64,000 nucleotides of DNA from Pseudomonas chlororaphis (GTDB taxonomy: Bacteria; Pseudomonadota; Gammaproteobacteria; Pseudomonadales; Pseudomonadaceae): NCBI RefSeq assembly GCF_003731765.1, contig NZ_MOAL01000001.1, positions 248,001 through 312,000 of the forward strand, written 5' to 3'. The notes beneath the pieces were generated by a model. It was given only the letters and a program-made list of their open reading frames with translations. It was not told where the DNA came from and made no database searches. Position numbers and translations under genes: made by a program. Positions 27,220 to 35,883 of this stretch are shown piece after piece. The number at the start of each line of letters is the position of its first letter. Within the stretch, counting starts at the first letter, position 1.

Positions 27220-27315
27220 GCCGGCGAGGATACCAGAGGGCCGGGGCCTGGCAACTTCACCCGACCGCCGCTGCAGCAGTTATGCTCAGCGCACCTTTGA
27301 GCGATGGAATAACGC

Positions 27316-28695
27316 GTGACTGCACTGACTCCCCTGCAACGACTGTGGCTGACCGAAACCGTGCGCCTGCGGGAAGAACACGCCGGGCCACTGGACGATC
27401 AGGAAGCCAACCGCCTGGCCCGCAGCCAGGGCGGCGACCTGGCCACGCGCATCCAACACCGCGCCCTGTGGCTGGCCCAGCGCGACGGCCTGCACAGTGC
27501 CCTGCTGCACTGGCTGCAAGGCGCGCGCCTGGCCTTGCTGGTCTTGGCAGTGTTGGCCGTGCTCAGTGGCGCCGGCCTGGCCTTCAGTGCCCTGGGCAAT
27601 ACCCAGCAGCCGGTGAATGTGTTCTGGGCCCTGGGCAGCTTGCTGGGCATCAACTTGATCCTGTTGCTGGGCTGGCTGCTGGGCCTGCTGTTCGCCGGTG
27701 AACACGGCGCCAGCCTGGGTCGCCTGTGGCTGTGGCTCAGCGAGAAGTTCTCCCGCGACGCCAAGGCCGCGCAATTACCGCCGGCCCTGCTGCTGTTGCT
27801 GCAACGGCGCAAACTCAACCGCTGGGCCCTCGGCACCCTGGTCAACGGCCTGTGGTGCCTGGCCCTGTCCAGCGCCGTGGTCATGCTGCTGTTGCTGCTG
27901 ACCACCCACCGTTACAGCTTTGTCTGGGAAAGTACCTTGCTGGGCGCCGATGCCTTCGTTGCCATTACCAACGTCCTCAGCACCCTGCCCCGGGGCCTGG
28001 GCCTCGGCGCCCCCAGCGTGGCGACCATCCAGGCCAGCACCCGGGACGTCTACAACACCGAGCTGATCCGCCAGTCCTGGGCCATCTGGCTGGTGGTGCT
28101 GGTGGTGATCTACGGCGTGCTGCCACGCCTGGTGCTGATGCTGTTCTGCCGCTGGCGCTGGAAGCACGGGCTGGCCCGCCTGCAACTGGACCTCAAGCTG
28201 CCAGGCTACAGCCAGTTGCGCGAACGCCTGATGCCCAGCAGTGAACGCCTGGGTGTGAACGACGCCGCGCCGCAACAGCTGCCGCAAATCGCCACGGGCA
28301 CCGGCCGAGAGGACAGCACCGGGGCCTTGCTGGTCGCCATCGAACTGGACGATCAACACCCCTGGCCACCCAGCCTACCGCCGGGAGTGAGCGACGCCGG
28401 AATCCTCGACAGCCGCGAGTCGCGGCTCACGCTGCTGGAACAGATGAACCGCTTCCCTCCGGCCCGCCTGGTCATCGCTTGTGACCCCCGACGCTCGCCG
28501 GATCGCGGCAGCCTGGCGCTGATCGCGGAGCTGGCGCGCAATGCCAGCGCCACCCGTATCTGGCTGCTGCAAGCGCCCCCCGGCCAGGCCCTGGATGCCC
28601 AGCGCCTGGGGGATTGGCACGCCGCCCTGCAACAACTGGAACTGCCATTCGCCGACTGTGCCCCCCTCAACTGGCTGGAGACCGGTCATGACTGA
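27316..28695 (+). CDS. DUF2868 domain-containing membrane protein
   Basis: 459 aa, starting at GTG 27316. Four strong transmembrane segments: around residues 65-90, 95-125, 165-198 and 250-285 (WAIWLVVLVVIYGVLPRLVL). The N-terminal and C-terminal parts are soluble; the C-terminal 150 residues contain a region that looks like a degenerate nucleotide-binding Rossmann fold (LVIACDPRRSPDRGSLALIAEL). The stop overlaps the following GTPase gene by 8 bases (ATGACTGA). DUF2868 and DUF3482 proteins are typically encoded as a pair in pseudomonads; function unknown. Confidence 0.82.
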   Translation: MTALTPLQRLWLTETVRLREEHAGPLDDQEANRLARSQGGDLATRIQHRALWLAQRDGLHSALLHWLQGARLALLVLAVLAVLSGAGLAFSALGNTQQPVNVFWALGSLLGINLILLLGWLLGLLFAGEHGASLGRLWLWLSEKFSRDAKAAQLPPALLLLLQRRKLNRWALGTLVNGLWCLALSSAVVMLLLLLTTHRYSFVWESTLLGADAFVAITNVLSTLPRGLGLGAPSVATIQASTRDVYNTELIRQSWAIWLVVLVVIYGVLPRLVLMLFCRWRWKHGLARLQLDLKLPGYSQLRERLMPSSERLGVNDAAPQQLPQIATGTGREDSTGALLVAIELDDQHPWPPSLPPGVSDAGILDSRESRLTLLEQMNRFPPARLVIACDPRRSPDRGSLALIAELARNASATRIWLLQAPPGQALDAQRLGDWHAALQQLELPFADCAPLNWLETGHD

Positions 28696-30076
28696 TGCCC
28701 GCAACACCCCGCTGAAACTGGCGGTGGTCGGCCACACCAATGTCGGCAAGACCTCGCTGCTGCGCACCCTGACCCGGGACGTGGGCTTTGGCGAAGTCTC
28801 CCATCGCCCGAGCACCACCCGGCATGTGGAAGGCGCGCGCCTGTCGGTGGAGGGTCAGGCCCTGCTGGAGCTGTATGACACGCCCGGGCTGGAAGACGCC
28901 ATTGCCCTGCTGGACTACCTGGAGCGCCTGGATCGCCCCGGCGAACGCCTGGATGGCCCGGCACGGCTGGCGCGATTTCTCGACGGCAGCGAAGCCCGGC
29001 AGCGCTTTGAACAGGAAGCCAAGGTCCTGCGCCAGTTGCTGGCCTCCGATGCCGGCCTTTACGTGATCGACGCCCGGGAGCCGGTGCTGGCCAAGTACCG
29101 CGATGAGCTGCAAGTGCTGGCCAGCTGCGGCAAACCCTTGCTGCCGGTGCTCAACTTCGTCAGCAGCGACCAGCACCGCGAGCCGGATTGGCGCGAAGCC
29201 CTGGCTCGCCTGGGCTTGCATGCCCTGGTGCGGTTCGACAGCGTGGCGCCGCCGGAAGACGGTGAGCGGCGCCTGTATGAAAGCCTGGCCCTGCTGTTGG
29301 AAAGCGCCCGCCCGCAACTGCAACGGCTGATCGACGATCAACAAGCCCAGCGCCAGGCTCGCAGGCACAGCGCCGCGCGGCTGATCGCCGAATTGCTGGT
29401 GGACTGCGCCGCCTGCCGCCGCAGCGTGGTCAGCGATGCGGCCCTGGAACAAGCCGCCATCAGCGAGTTGCGCCAGGCCATTCGCCAACGCGAGCAGCGC
29501 TGCGTCGAGGCCCTGCTCAAGCTGTACGCCTTCCGCCCCGAGGACGCGGCAGCCCGTGACTTGCCGCTGCTGGACGGGCGCTGGGGCGATGACCTGTTCA
29601 ACCCCGAAACCCTCAAGCAACTGGGGGTGCGCGTGGGCAGTGGGATTGCCGCAGGCGCGGCAGCCGGAGCCGGCGTGGACTTGCTGGTGGGCGGCCTGAC
29701 CCTGGGCGCCGCTGCCCTGGCCGGGGCCATTGCCGGCGGCGCGCTGCAAACCGCCCGCAGTTATGGCAGCCGCCTGCTGGGCAAGCTCAAGGGCCAGCGC
29801 GAGCTGACCGTGGATGACAGCGTGCTGCGCCTCTTGGCCCTGCGCCAACGCCAACTGGTTCAGGCCCTGGACCTGCGCGGGCACGCGGCGATGGAACACA
29901 TCCAACTGGCCACGCCCGAGGATAAAAGCTGGCGCGAGGGCAAACTGCCCGACGCCCTGAACAAGGCCCGGGCCCATCCCCAGTGGTCATCCCTCAATCC
30001 CCAAGCGCGCCTGAGCCAGGCCGAGCGCCAGGAGCAGATCGAGGCGCTGGCTGAAACCCTGGTGGTGGAGGCGTAG
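28688..30076 (+). CDS. DUF3482 domain GTPase, Era/TrmE-like G domain
   Basis: 462 aa. The N-terminal G domain shows G1 GHTNVGKTS at residues 15-23, a switch-I threonine in RPSTTRHVEG, and G3 DTPGLED at 64-70. G4 is degenerate: VLNFVSSD takes the place of NKxD. The C-terminal half (DUF3482) includes a Gly/Ala-rich hydrophobic stretch GSGIAAGAAAGAGVDLLVGG near residue 320 that could insert into a membrane. The start ATG lies inside the end of the DUF2868 gene, so the pair is translationally coupled. A membrane-linked GTPase switch is inferred; no process is known. Confidence 0.85.
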   Translation: MTDARNTPLKLAVVGHTNVGKTSLLRTLTRDVGFGEVSHRPSTTRHVEGARLSVEGQALLELYDTPGLEDAIALLDYLERLDRPGERLDGPARLARFLDGSEARQRFEQEAKVLRQLLASDAGLYVIDAREPVLAKYRDELQVLASCGKPLLPVLNFVSSDQHREPDWREALARLGLHALVRFDSVAPPEDGERRLYESLALLLESARPQLQRLIDDQQAQRQARRHSAARLIAELLVDCAACRRSVVSDAALEQAAISELRQAIRQREQRCVEALLKLYAFRPEDAAARDLPLLDGRWGDDLFNPETLKQLGVRVGSGIAAGAAAGAGVDLLVGGLTLGAAALAGAIAGGALQTARSYGSRLLGKLKGQRELTVDDSVLRLLALRQRQLVQALDLRGHAAMEHIQLATPEDKSWREGKLPDALNKARAHPQWSSLNPQARLSQAERQEQIEALAETLVVEA

Positions 30077-30083
30077 ATCGCCT

Positions 30084-30106
30084 TCGCCGGCAAGCCGGCT
30101 CCTACA
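30084..30106 (-). repeat. REP core, single copy
   Basis: TCGCCGGCAAGCCGGCTCCT followed by ACA, 8 bases after the DUF3482 stop and before the convergent HD gene stop. Confidence 0.75.
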
Positions 30107-30122
30107 AGGTCCGTAAGGGCCC

Positions 30123-30677
30123 TCAAGCCAATACAGCCAAGGCCTTGTCCTTGAGGATCTGCAAGTCCATCACCGGCACCCACATGTCCTTGGCCTGCTC
30201 GTCCCAGTGGCGCATGCGCAGGCTCACCGCACACAAGGGATCTAGCTCGAACGCAGCCGCCTCTGCTGCGCTCATCACCCCGCCCTGGTACGCCAGGGTC
30301 CGTCGGCTGGCCTCGCTCAAGCGCTGGTAGTAGCCAGGGTCTTTGAAGGTCAGGTAGCGCTTGGCCTGGACGTGGTATTCCACCAGCCGCACCAGCCGCT
30401 CGCCGAACCCGGCACGACGCAGATAATCCGCCCCCAGGCGCTCATGGCTGACCACGCCAAAACCGTCCATGTTCTCGGCATCCTGCTGGCAGATGTGCCC
30501 GATATCGTGGAAGAACGCGGCCAGCACCACTTCGTCGTCATACCCTTCGGCGATGGCCAGTTGCGCCGCCTGGGACATGTGCTCGATCTGCGACACCGGC
30601 TCGCCGATGTAGTCGTAATCGCCAAAGCGCTCGTACAGGCCGAACACCTCGGCAATCACCTGTTGCTGTCGGTTCAT
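30123..30677 (-). CDS. phnZ: PhnZ-type HD-domain mixed-valent diiron oxygenase of phosphonate catabolism
   Basis: 184 aa HD-domain protein of the phosphonate-operon class. The residues known for PhnZ (Tyr24, Glu27, His34, His58, Asp59, His80, His104, Lys108, Asp161, numbers from memory) line up with Tyr23, Glu26, His33, His57, Asp58, His78, His102, Lys106 and Asp159 here. PhnZ and TmpB cleave the C-P bond of alpha-hydroxylated aminoalkylphosphonates with O2, giving an amino acid and phosphate. Start and the stop of the FAD oxidase overlap by one base (TGATG). The partner hydroxylase (PhnY/TmpA, a 2-oxoglutarate enzyme) is not in this cluster. Strong family call; exact substrate unknown. Confidence 0.85.
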   Translation of the reverse strand: MNRQQQVIAEVFGLYERFGDYDYIGEPVSQIEHMSQAAQLAIAEGYDDEVVLAAFFHDIGHICQQDAENMDGFGVVSHERLGADYLRRAGFGERLVRLVEYHVQAKRYLTFKDPGYYQRLSEASRRTLAYQGGVMSAAEAAAFELDPLCAVSLRMRHWDEQAKDMWVPVMDLQILKDKALAVLA

Positions 30678-31810
30678 CAGGCCTCCCCCAGCACCCAGGC
30701 GATATTGCGCTCGGCCATCGCCGGGCCAACGCTCATCCCCACCCCAGTGTGCATCAGCGCCGCATGCACCCCGGGCGCCGCCTCCAGGAACGAGAACGGC
30801 GCGGGCCCGCGCGCGCCATAAACACCCTGCCAGCGCTCCACCACCTGGACCTTGCAGCCCAGGGTGTGTTCGGCCAGCTCGATCAACCAGTTATCCACCT
30901 GTTCGGCGTTGAACGGCGATGGATCCCTGCCGTAATCGTGGGAATCACCGATGATCAAATCGCCATAAGGGGTCGGGCTGATCAGCAGGTGGATGCCGTG
31001 TTCGTGCAAGTGGGGCGCCTCAGTGAGGATCTGCGCCTGCACCGCCGCCGCTTCCGGCAAATCGGCAAAGGCCCCGTAATGCACGCAGCTCAAGCCGGTG
31101 AGCAACGCGTGTTGCAGGTTCAGGTTGGCCTGAGGCCGGGCGCGCAGCATCTGCAAGCGACAGATCTGCGGTTGCAAGGCGGCGATCTGCTCGGCCAGCA
31201 GGGTCTGATAATCGTGCCCTGAACACAGCACAATGCGCGGCGCGCGGAAGCTCCCGGCGGTGCTGTGCAGTTGCCCCGGCTCGATATCCCGCACCAGGGT
31301 CGAGAAGTGAAACGCCACACCCAGGTCGCGCCGCAGGTAGTCGATCAACGCCGGGATGGCTTCCCGGGAGTACAGCTGCTGGTCGTCCAGGCCGTGGAGT
31401 GCCGCGCGGTGATGGCGGAACTGGCCGCCATACAGATCGTTCAAGGCCGCGCCCTGAAGCAGTTCAACCCGATAGCCATGCTCGCGGGCACGGCCGGCAC
31501 AGAAGGCTTCCAGCAAATGCTCTTCGGCTTCACTGCGGGCGAACAGGTAGGAACCGTTGCGCTTGAGTGGCAGGCCCGCCAGTTGTTGCCAGTCGGCCCA
31601 GATCTCCCGGCTGGCGCGGGCCAGTTCCAGCATGATGCCCGGCGGTTGGCCGGTGACCAGGGCCTGGCCGAAGTTGCGCACCGAGGCGCCCAGGGGCGTG
31701 GCGCTGCGCTCGAAAACCCGCACCCGCAAACCGCGCTTGGCGGCCGCATAGGCGTGGGACAGACCGAGGATGCCGGCGCCGACGATCAGTAGATCGCTGT
31801 GATGGGTCAT
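30677..31810 (-). CDS. FAD-dependent oxidoreductase of phosphonate gene clusters (TIGR03364 type)
   Basis: 377 aa D-amino-acid-oxidase-fold flavoprotein. The FAD-binding motif is VGAGILGLSHAYAAAKRG at residues 10-27; the conserved GASVRNFGQALVTGQ and TPYGDLIIGDSHDYG stretches distinguish this phosphonate-associated group from glycine oxidase or DadA. Located between the AEP-type binding protein gene and a PhnZ-type gene. Enzymes of this group have been reported to oxidise 2-aminoethylphosphonate or its N-methyl derivatives to phosphonoacetaldehyde; I infer a similar oxidative deamination or demethylation here. No phnW/phnX pair is present in the window. Confidence 0.82.
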   Translation of the reverse strand: MTHHSDLLIVGAGILGLSHAYAAAKRGLRVRVFERSATPLGASVRNFGQALVTGQPPGIMLELARASREIWADWQQLAGLPLKRNGSYLFARSEAEEHLLEAFCAGRAREHGYRVELLQGAALNDLYGGQFRHHRAALHGLDDQQLYSREAIPALIDYLRRDLGVAFHFSTLVRDIEPGQLHSTAGSFRAPRIVLCSGHDYQTLLAEQIAALQPQICRLQMLRARPQANLNLQHALLTGLSCVHYGAFADLPEAAAVQAQILTEAPHLHEHGIHLLISPTPYGDLIIGDSHDYGRDPSPFNAEQVDNWLIELAEHTLGCKVQVVERWQGVYGARGPAPFSFLEAAPGVHAALMHTGVGMSVGPAMAERNIAWVLGEA

Positions 31811-31832
31811 GAGGGGTGTCCTGGAGGGGAAG

Positions 31833-31860
31833 CGCCTTCGCTGGCTGGCCGGCGAAGGCG
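31833..31860 (-). repeat. Intercistronic hairpin (REP-like remnant)
   Basis: Perfect 9-base stem CGCCTTCGC / GCGAAGGCG with a GC-rich loop between the binding-protein gene and the FAD oxidase gene. Without a T-run; it may protect the upstream mRNA or reduce downstream expression. Confidence 0.5.
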
Positions 31861-31869
31861 ATTGATCGG

Positions 31870-32895
31870 TTACTGCTTGGCGACCTTTTCCGACTTGCCG
31901 TCATAGCGCTTGCGCCATTCAGCGAGGATCTCGTCGCGGTTCTTCGAGGCCCAGGCAAAGTCGTTCTTGATCAGGCGCTGCTCGTAGTCCGCCGGCAGTT
32001 CGGTCTGCGGCTTGGCGATGCCGGGCTGGGCCAGCACGGCGAAGTTTTCCTTGTACAGCTCCATGGCTTCGGGGCTGGCAGAGAAGTCGGCGAGCTTCTT
32101 CGCCGCCTCTTCATGGGGGGTGCCCTTGATCACCGCCGTGGCTTCGATTTCCCAGCCCAGGCCTTCCTTCGGCAGGACGATGTCCAGCGGCGCACCCTGG
32201 CGCTTGAGCTGCACGGCCGGGTACTCAAAGGAAATACCAATCGGGAACTCACCGGCGGCGGCCAGCTTGCACGGCTTGGAACCGGAGTGGACGTACTGGC
32301 CGATGTTCTGGTGCAGGTCATCCATGTACTGCCAGCCCTGTTTCTCGCCGAAGGTCTGCAGCCAGGCGCTGACATCAAGGAAGCCAGTGCCCGAGGACGC
32401 CGGGTTAGGCATGACGATCTTGCCCTTGTACTCGGGCTTGGTCAGGTCCTGCCAGCTCACCGGTTTGGTCAGGCCCTGCTTTTCGGCCTCCACGGTGTTG
32501 AAGCAGATGGTCGCGGCCCAGACGTCCATGCCGACCCAGGCCGGCGGGTTGGCGGCATCGCGGTAGTTGCCGCCGATCTTGCCCAGGTCCTTGGGCGCGT
32601 AGCTTTGCAGCATGCCCTGCTGGTCAAGGATCGCCAGGCTGGAAGCCGCCAGGCCCCAGACCGCGTCCGCCTGTGGCCGGGCTTTTTCCGCCAGCAGCTT
32701 GGCGGTGATGATCCCGGTGGAATCACGCACCCACTTGATCTCCACGTCCGGGTTAGCCTTTTCGAAGGCCTGCTTGTAGGACTTCAATTGTTCGGCTTCG
32801 AGGGCGGTGTAGACCGTCAGCTCGGTTTTCGCAGCAAAGGCGTTCAGGCTGACAGCAGAGAGGACGGCAGCGGCAAGAGCCAGGGGCTTGAACAT
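31870..32895 (-). CDS. Putative 2-aminoethylphosphonate ABC transporter, periplasmic binding protein
   Basis: 341 aa with a signal peptide (residues 1-21, ...SLNAFA). It belongs to the Fe3+/AfuA-like binding protein fold: TELTVYTALEAEQLKSYKQA, WVRDSTGIITAKLLAEK and the ligand-pocket segment PNPASSGTGFLDVSAWLQ. In combination with the permease, ATPase and LysR genes it matches the TIGR03261-type aminoethylphosphonate system (related to AepX of P. putida, by recollection). Forty-eight bases downstream of the permease. Binding of AEP itself is inferred from the cluster. Confidence 0.85.
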   Translation of the reverse strand: MFKPLALAAAVLSAVSLNAFAAKTELTVYTALEAEQLKSYKQAFEKANPDVEIKWVRDSTGIITAKLLAEKARPQADAVWGLAASSLAILDQQGMLQSYAPKDLGKIGGNYRDAANPPAWVGMDVWAATICFNTVEAEKQGLTKPVSWQDLTKPEYKGKIVMPNPASSGTGFLDVSAWLQTFGEKQGWQYMDDLHQNIGQYVHSGSKPCKLAAAGEFPIGISFEYPAVQLKRQGAPLDIVLPKEGLGWEIEATAVIKGTPHEEAAKKLADFSASPEAMELYKENFAVLAQPGIAKPQTELPADYEQRLIKNDFAWASKNRDEILAEWRKRYDGKSEKVAKQ

Positions 32896-32943
32896 GGTGC
32901 GGTTCCTTAGTGAGTGCGGATCAGAGGGTGAGTGAGCAAGGCA

Positions 32944-34668
32944 TCAGTGGCCCGGTGCGGTCTGCCGCCAGGCCTGGGAGCGGCGCAGCAGCCCGCGGGA
33001 GGCCCAGGCTAGGAGCAGCGAGACGCCGGCGGAGGTGAACAGGATCAGGGTCGACATCGCCGCGGCGCCGCCGACGTTGCCGGCGTCGTCCATGTTCAGC
33101 ACGGCGACGGCGGCAAGGATGGTGTCCGGGCTGTAGAGGAAGATCGCCGCCGACACCGTGGTCATGGCCGAGACGAACAGGTAACGCACGATGTCCAGCA
33201 GCGCCGGCAGGCAAATCGGCAGGGTGACCCGCAGGTAGTGCCGATACAGCGGCGCCTTGAGGGACAGCGCGGCGGCCTCGAACTCGGCATCCAGCTGGCG
33301 CAGGGCGGTGGTGGCGGTCATCTGCGCGGTGGTCAGGTAGTGGGCGATGGTGCACACCACCAGCAGGGCCATGCTGCCGTAGAACACATGCAGCGGGTTG
33401 CCGTTGAGGTTGAAGAAGAAAACGTAGCCCAGGCCCAGCACCAGACCGGGCACGGCCATGGGCACGAAGCTGAGCATGCGCAGCGCCAGGTTCAGGCCGC
33501 GCTGGCCGGAGGTTTTCTCCATCAAGTAGGCGCCCGTGAAGATCAGCACGCTGCCGATCAGCGCGGTGCACAAGGCCATGGTCAGGCTGTTGCGATAAGC
33601 CAGCCAGCCGCCCCCTGCGGTGTCGTTGAACTGGTAGTGGTTCAGCGACAGCGACAGGTTGTACGGCCAGAATTTCACCAAGGAGGAATACACCGCCATG
33701 CCGAACACCAGCAACAAGGCCGCGCAGATCAGCAGCACGATGGCCAGGTAGCAAGCGTCGCGTCGCCGCGAGGGTGCCGGTTTGAATACCTGGGCACGGC
33801 CGCTCATGGAATCGCCGTGACGGCGGCGCAGCCAGGCATCGACACCGAAGCTGAACAGCGCCGGCAGCAACAGCACCATGCCGATCAAGGCCCCGCGCCC
33901 GAACTGCTGCTGGCCCACCACAGCCTTGTAGGCTTCCAGGGCCAGGACCTGATAATCACCGCCCACCACCACGGGCACGCCGAAGTCGGTGATGGTCAGG
34001 GTGAACACCAGGCAGAAGGCGGCGAACACCGCTTGCCGGGTGGCGGGCCAGGTGATGCTGCGAAACGCCTTGGCGGGGCTGGCGCCCATGCTCGACGCCG
34101 CATCGAACAGCCGCGCATCCGCCAGGGACAGGGCCGAGAGCAGGATCATCAAGGCGTGGGGAAAGGTGTAGATGACTTCGCCAAGGACAATGCCCCAGAA
34201 GCCGTAGATGTTCTCGGTGAACAGGCCACGCAGCATCCCTTGGTTGCCGAACAGGTAGACCAGGGCAATGCCCGGCAGCATCGACGGGGCCATCAGCGGC
34301 AGCAGCGACAGGCCGCGCCACAGGCTCTTTCCGGGAATCAGCGTGCGTTGCAGGGCGTAGGCGAACAGATACGCCAGGGGCACCACGATGGCGGCCACGC
34401 TCAGGGAAACTTTCAGGCTGTTGCCCAGCAACCAGTGGAAGTTGGCGCTGGCCACCAGTTCACGGGCCGCCAGCCAGCCACCGCCCTGCCCGGCTTCGGC
34501 GCTGAAGCCACGCCAGAAGATCGCCAGCAGCGGCAGCAGCACGGCGATCCCCAGCAGCAACAGCCACAGCCACTTGCCGCCGACCACAAACAGCCGGTCG
34601 CCGAACTCGGCACGGGAAGCCTGGCGCGCCCGTTTGGCGGGCAGCGGCAGGGTCATTTCAGCGGCCAT
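32944..34668 (-). CDS. Putative 2-aminoethylphosphonate ABC transporter, fused permease
   Basis: 574 aa with two tandem permease domains (about residues 25-290 and 320-570), each with an EAA-like loop (ASSMGASPAKAFRSITWPA and AALSLKAPLYRHYLRVTLPI). This ThiP/AfuB architecture provides both membrane halves in one chain. Start chosen at ATG 34668, one base after the ATPase stop; an ATG 12 bases further in is equally possible because neither has a strong ribosome binding site. Works with the ATPase upstream and the binding protein downstream. Confidence 0.86.
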   Translation of the reverse strand: MAAEMTLPLPAKRARQASRAEFGDRLFVVGGKWLWLLLLGIAVLLPLLAIFWRGFSAEAGQGGGWLAARELVASANFHWLLGNSLKVSLSVAAIVVPLAYLFAYALQRTLIPGKSLWRGLSLLPLMAPSMLPGIALVYLFGNQGMLRGLFTENIYGFWGIVLGEVIYTFPHALMILLSALSLADARLFDAASSMGASPAKAFRSITWPATRQAVFAAFCLVFTLTITDFGVPVVVGGDYQVLALEAYKAVVGQQQFGRGALIGMVLLLPALFSFGVDAWLRRRHGDSMSGRAQVFKPAPSRRRDACYLAIVLLICAALLLVFGMAVYSSLVKFWPYNLSLSLNHYQFNDTAGGGWLAYRNSLTMALCTALIGSVLIFTGAYLMEKTSGQRGLNLALRMLSFVPMAVPGLVLGLGYVFFFNLNGNPLHVFYGSMALLVVCTIAHYLTTAQMTATTALRQLDAEFEAAALSLKAPLYRHYLRVTLPICLPALLDIVRYLFVSAMTTVSAAIFLYSPDTILAAVAVLNMDDAGNVGGAAAMSTLILFTSAGVSLLLAWASRGLLRRSQAWRQTAPGH

Positions 34669-34669
34669 C

Positions 34670-35746
34670 TCAGGCAAACACCTGGAGACTGCGGGGCGGC
34701 AAGGCCACCCAGATGGCCTGGCCACCCAGGCGCGGCATGGCTTCCGGCGCCAGCTCGGCCAACAACGGGTGCCCCGGCAATTGGTCGAGTTCGAAGCTCA
34801 TGCGGCAGCGATTGCCGAGGAAGGTGATGTCGCGGACCTTGGCCGGGAACAGGTTCTCCTCATGCACCGGCGGGTTCACACTGATGGCTTCCGGGCGGCA
34901 GAACAGGCGACCCGAAGCGGCCCTGGCCGAATTCTCGGCAAGGCGCACATTCATCCCGCCTACCTGGGCATGGCTGTCACTGTTGCGGCTGAAAGGCAGC
35001 CAGTTGCCCTGGCCGACAAACTCGGCGACGAAGGGCGTGGCGGGACGGTCGTAGATCTCCTGAGGCGTGGCGTACTGCTCGACCTTGCCGTTGTTCATCA
35101 CGGCGATGCGGTCGGCCATCAGCATGGCTTCGTCCTGATTGTGGGTGACCATCAACGTGGTGATCCCCAGGCGCCGTTGCAGTTGGCGCAACTCGGTGCA
35201 CAAGTGCTCGCGGACCCGGGCATCCAGGGCCGACATCGGCTCATCGAGCAACAGCAGCGAGGGTGCCGGGGCCAGGGCGCGAGCCAGGGCTACGCGCTGC
35301 TGCTGACCGCCGGACAGCTGGCCGGGGTATTTCTTTTCGCTGCCGGTCAGGCCCACCAGTTCCAGCATCTGCGCCACGCGCTGACGCACTTGCTCACGGC
35401 CGCTGCCGGCCAGGCCGTAGGCGATGTTGGCTTCCACCGTGAGGTTGGGAAACAGCGCGTAGGACTGGAACAGAATCCCATAGTCCCGGGCTTGCGGTGC
35501 CAGCAGCGAAACGTCCCGATCCCCCAGGTACAACTCGCCCTGATCCTGGCGCTCCAGGCCGGCGATGCAACGCAGCAGTGTGGTCTTGCCGCAGCCGGAC
35601 GGGCCCAGCAGGCACACCAGCTCGCCGGCCGCGACGTCCAGGGACACGTTATCCAGGGCGGTGAAGGCGCCAAAACGCTTCTGGACACCCCGCACTTTCA
35701 TCGGCGCGCCGGGGTTGCTCAGGGCAGTTGCAGTGGAGTGGTTCAT
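34670..35746 (-). CDS. Putative 2-aminoethylphosphonate ABC transporter, ATP-binding protein
   Basis: 358 aa. Walker A GPSGCGKTT, Q-loop FQSYALFP, signature LSGGQQQR, Walker B LLLLDEP and the H-loop VTHNQDE are all present. A C-terminal TOBE-like domain (about residues 270-355: RPEAISVNPP...) is typical of POT/MalK-like ATPases. First structural gene after the LysR regulator, separated from it by 137 bases that should contain the regulated promoter. Confidence 0.88.
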   Translation of the reverse strand: MNHSTATALSNPGAPMKVRGVQKRFGAFTALDNVSLDVAAGELVCLLGPSGCGKTTLLRCIAGLERQDQGELYLGDRDVSLLAPQARDYGILFQSYALFPNLTVEANIAYGLAGSGREQVRQRVAQMLELVGLTGSEKKYPGQLSGGQQQRVALARALAPAPSLLLLDEPMSALDARVREHLCTELRQLQRRLGITTLMVTHNQDEAMLMADRIAVMNNGKVEQYATPQEIYDRPATPFVAEFVGQGNWLPFSRNSDSHAQVGGMNVRLAENSARAASGRLFCRPEAISVNPPVHEENLFPAKVRDITFLGNRCRMSFELDQLPGHPLLAELAPEAMPRLGGQAIWVALPPRSLQVFA

Positions 35747-35883
35747 GGACGGACCTCATCAAGCAGATGCAGGCCATCCTAGGGAGCGAATGCGTAGGTC
35801 TCGTGGCAATCAGGCAAAAGCTGCCGATAGTGGTATTGGTGAATTTGGGTTGGGCGAGCACTGCACCGACGCCGACAAGGCAT
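35747..35883 (-). promoter_or_regulatory. Probable regulated promoter region of the phosphonate operon
   Basis: Noncoding 137 bases between the LysR gene and the ATPase gene, noticeably AT-richer (around 35810-35850) than its surroundings. LysR regulators normally bind such an interval. I see no unambiguous -10/-35 pair. Confidence 0.35.

Noticed and set aside
30677..31810. FAD oxidase as glycine oxidase ThiO or D-amino acid dehydrogenase DadA
   Set aside because: No thiamine or alanine-catabolism genes nearby; the flanking AEP transporter and PhnZ-type genes place it in the phosphonate group.
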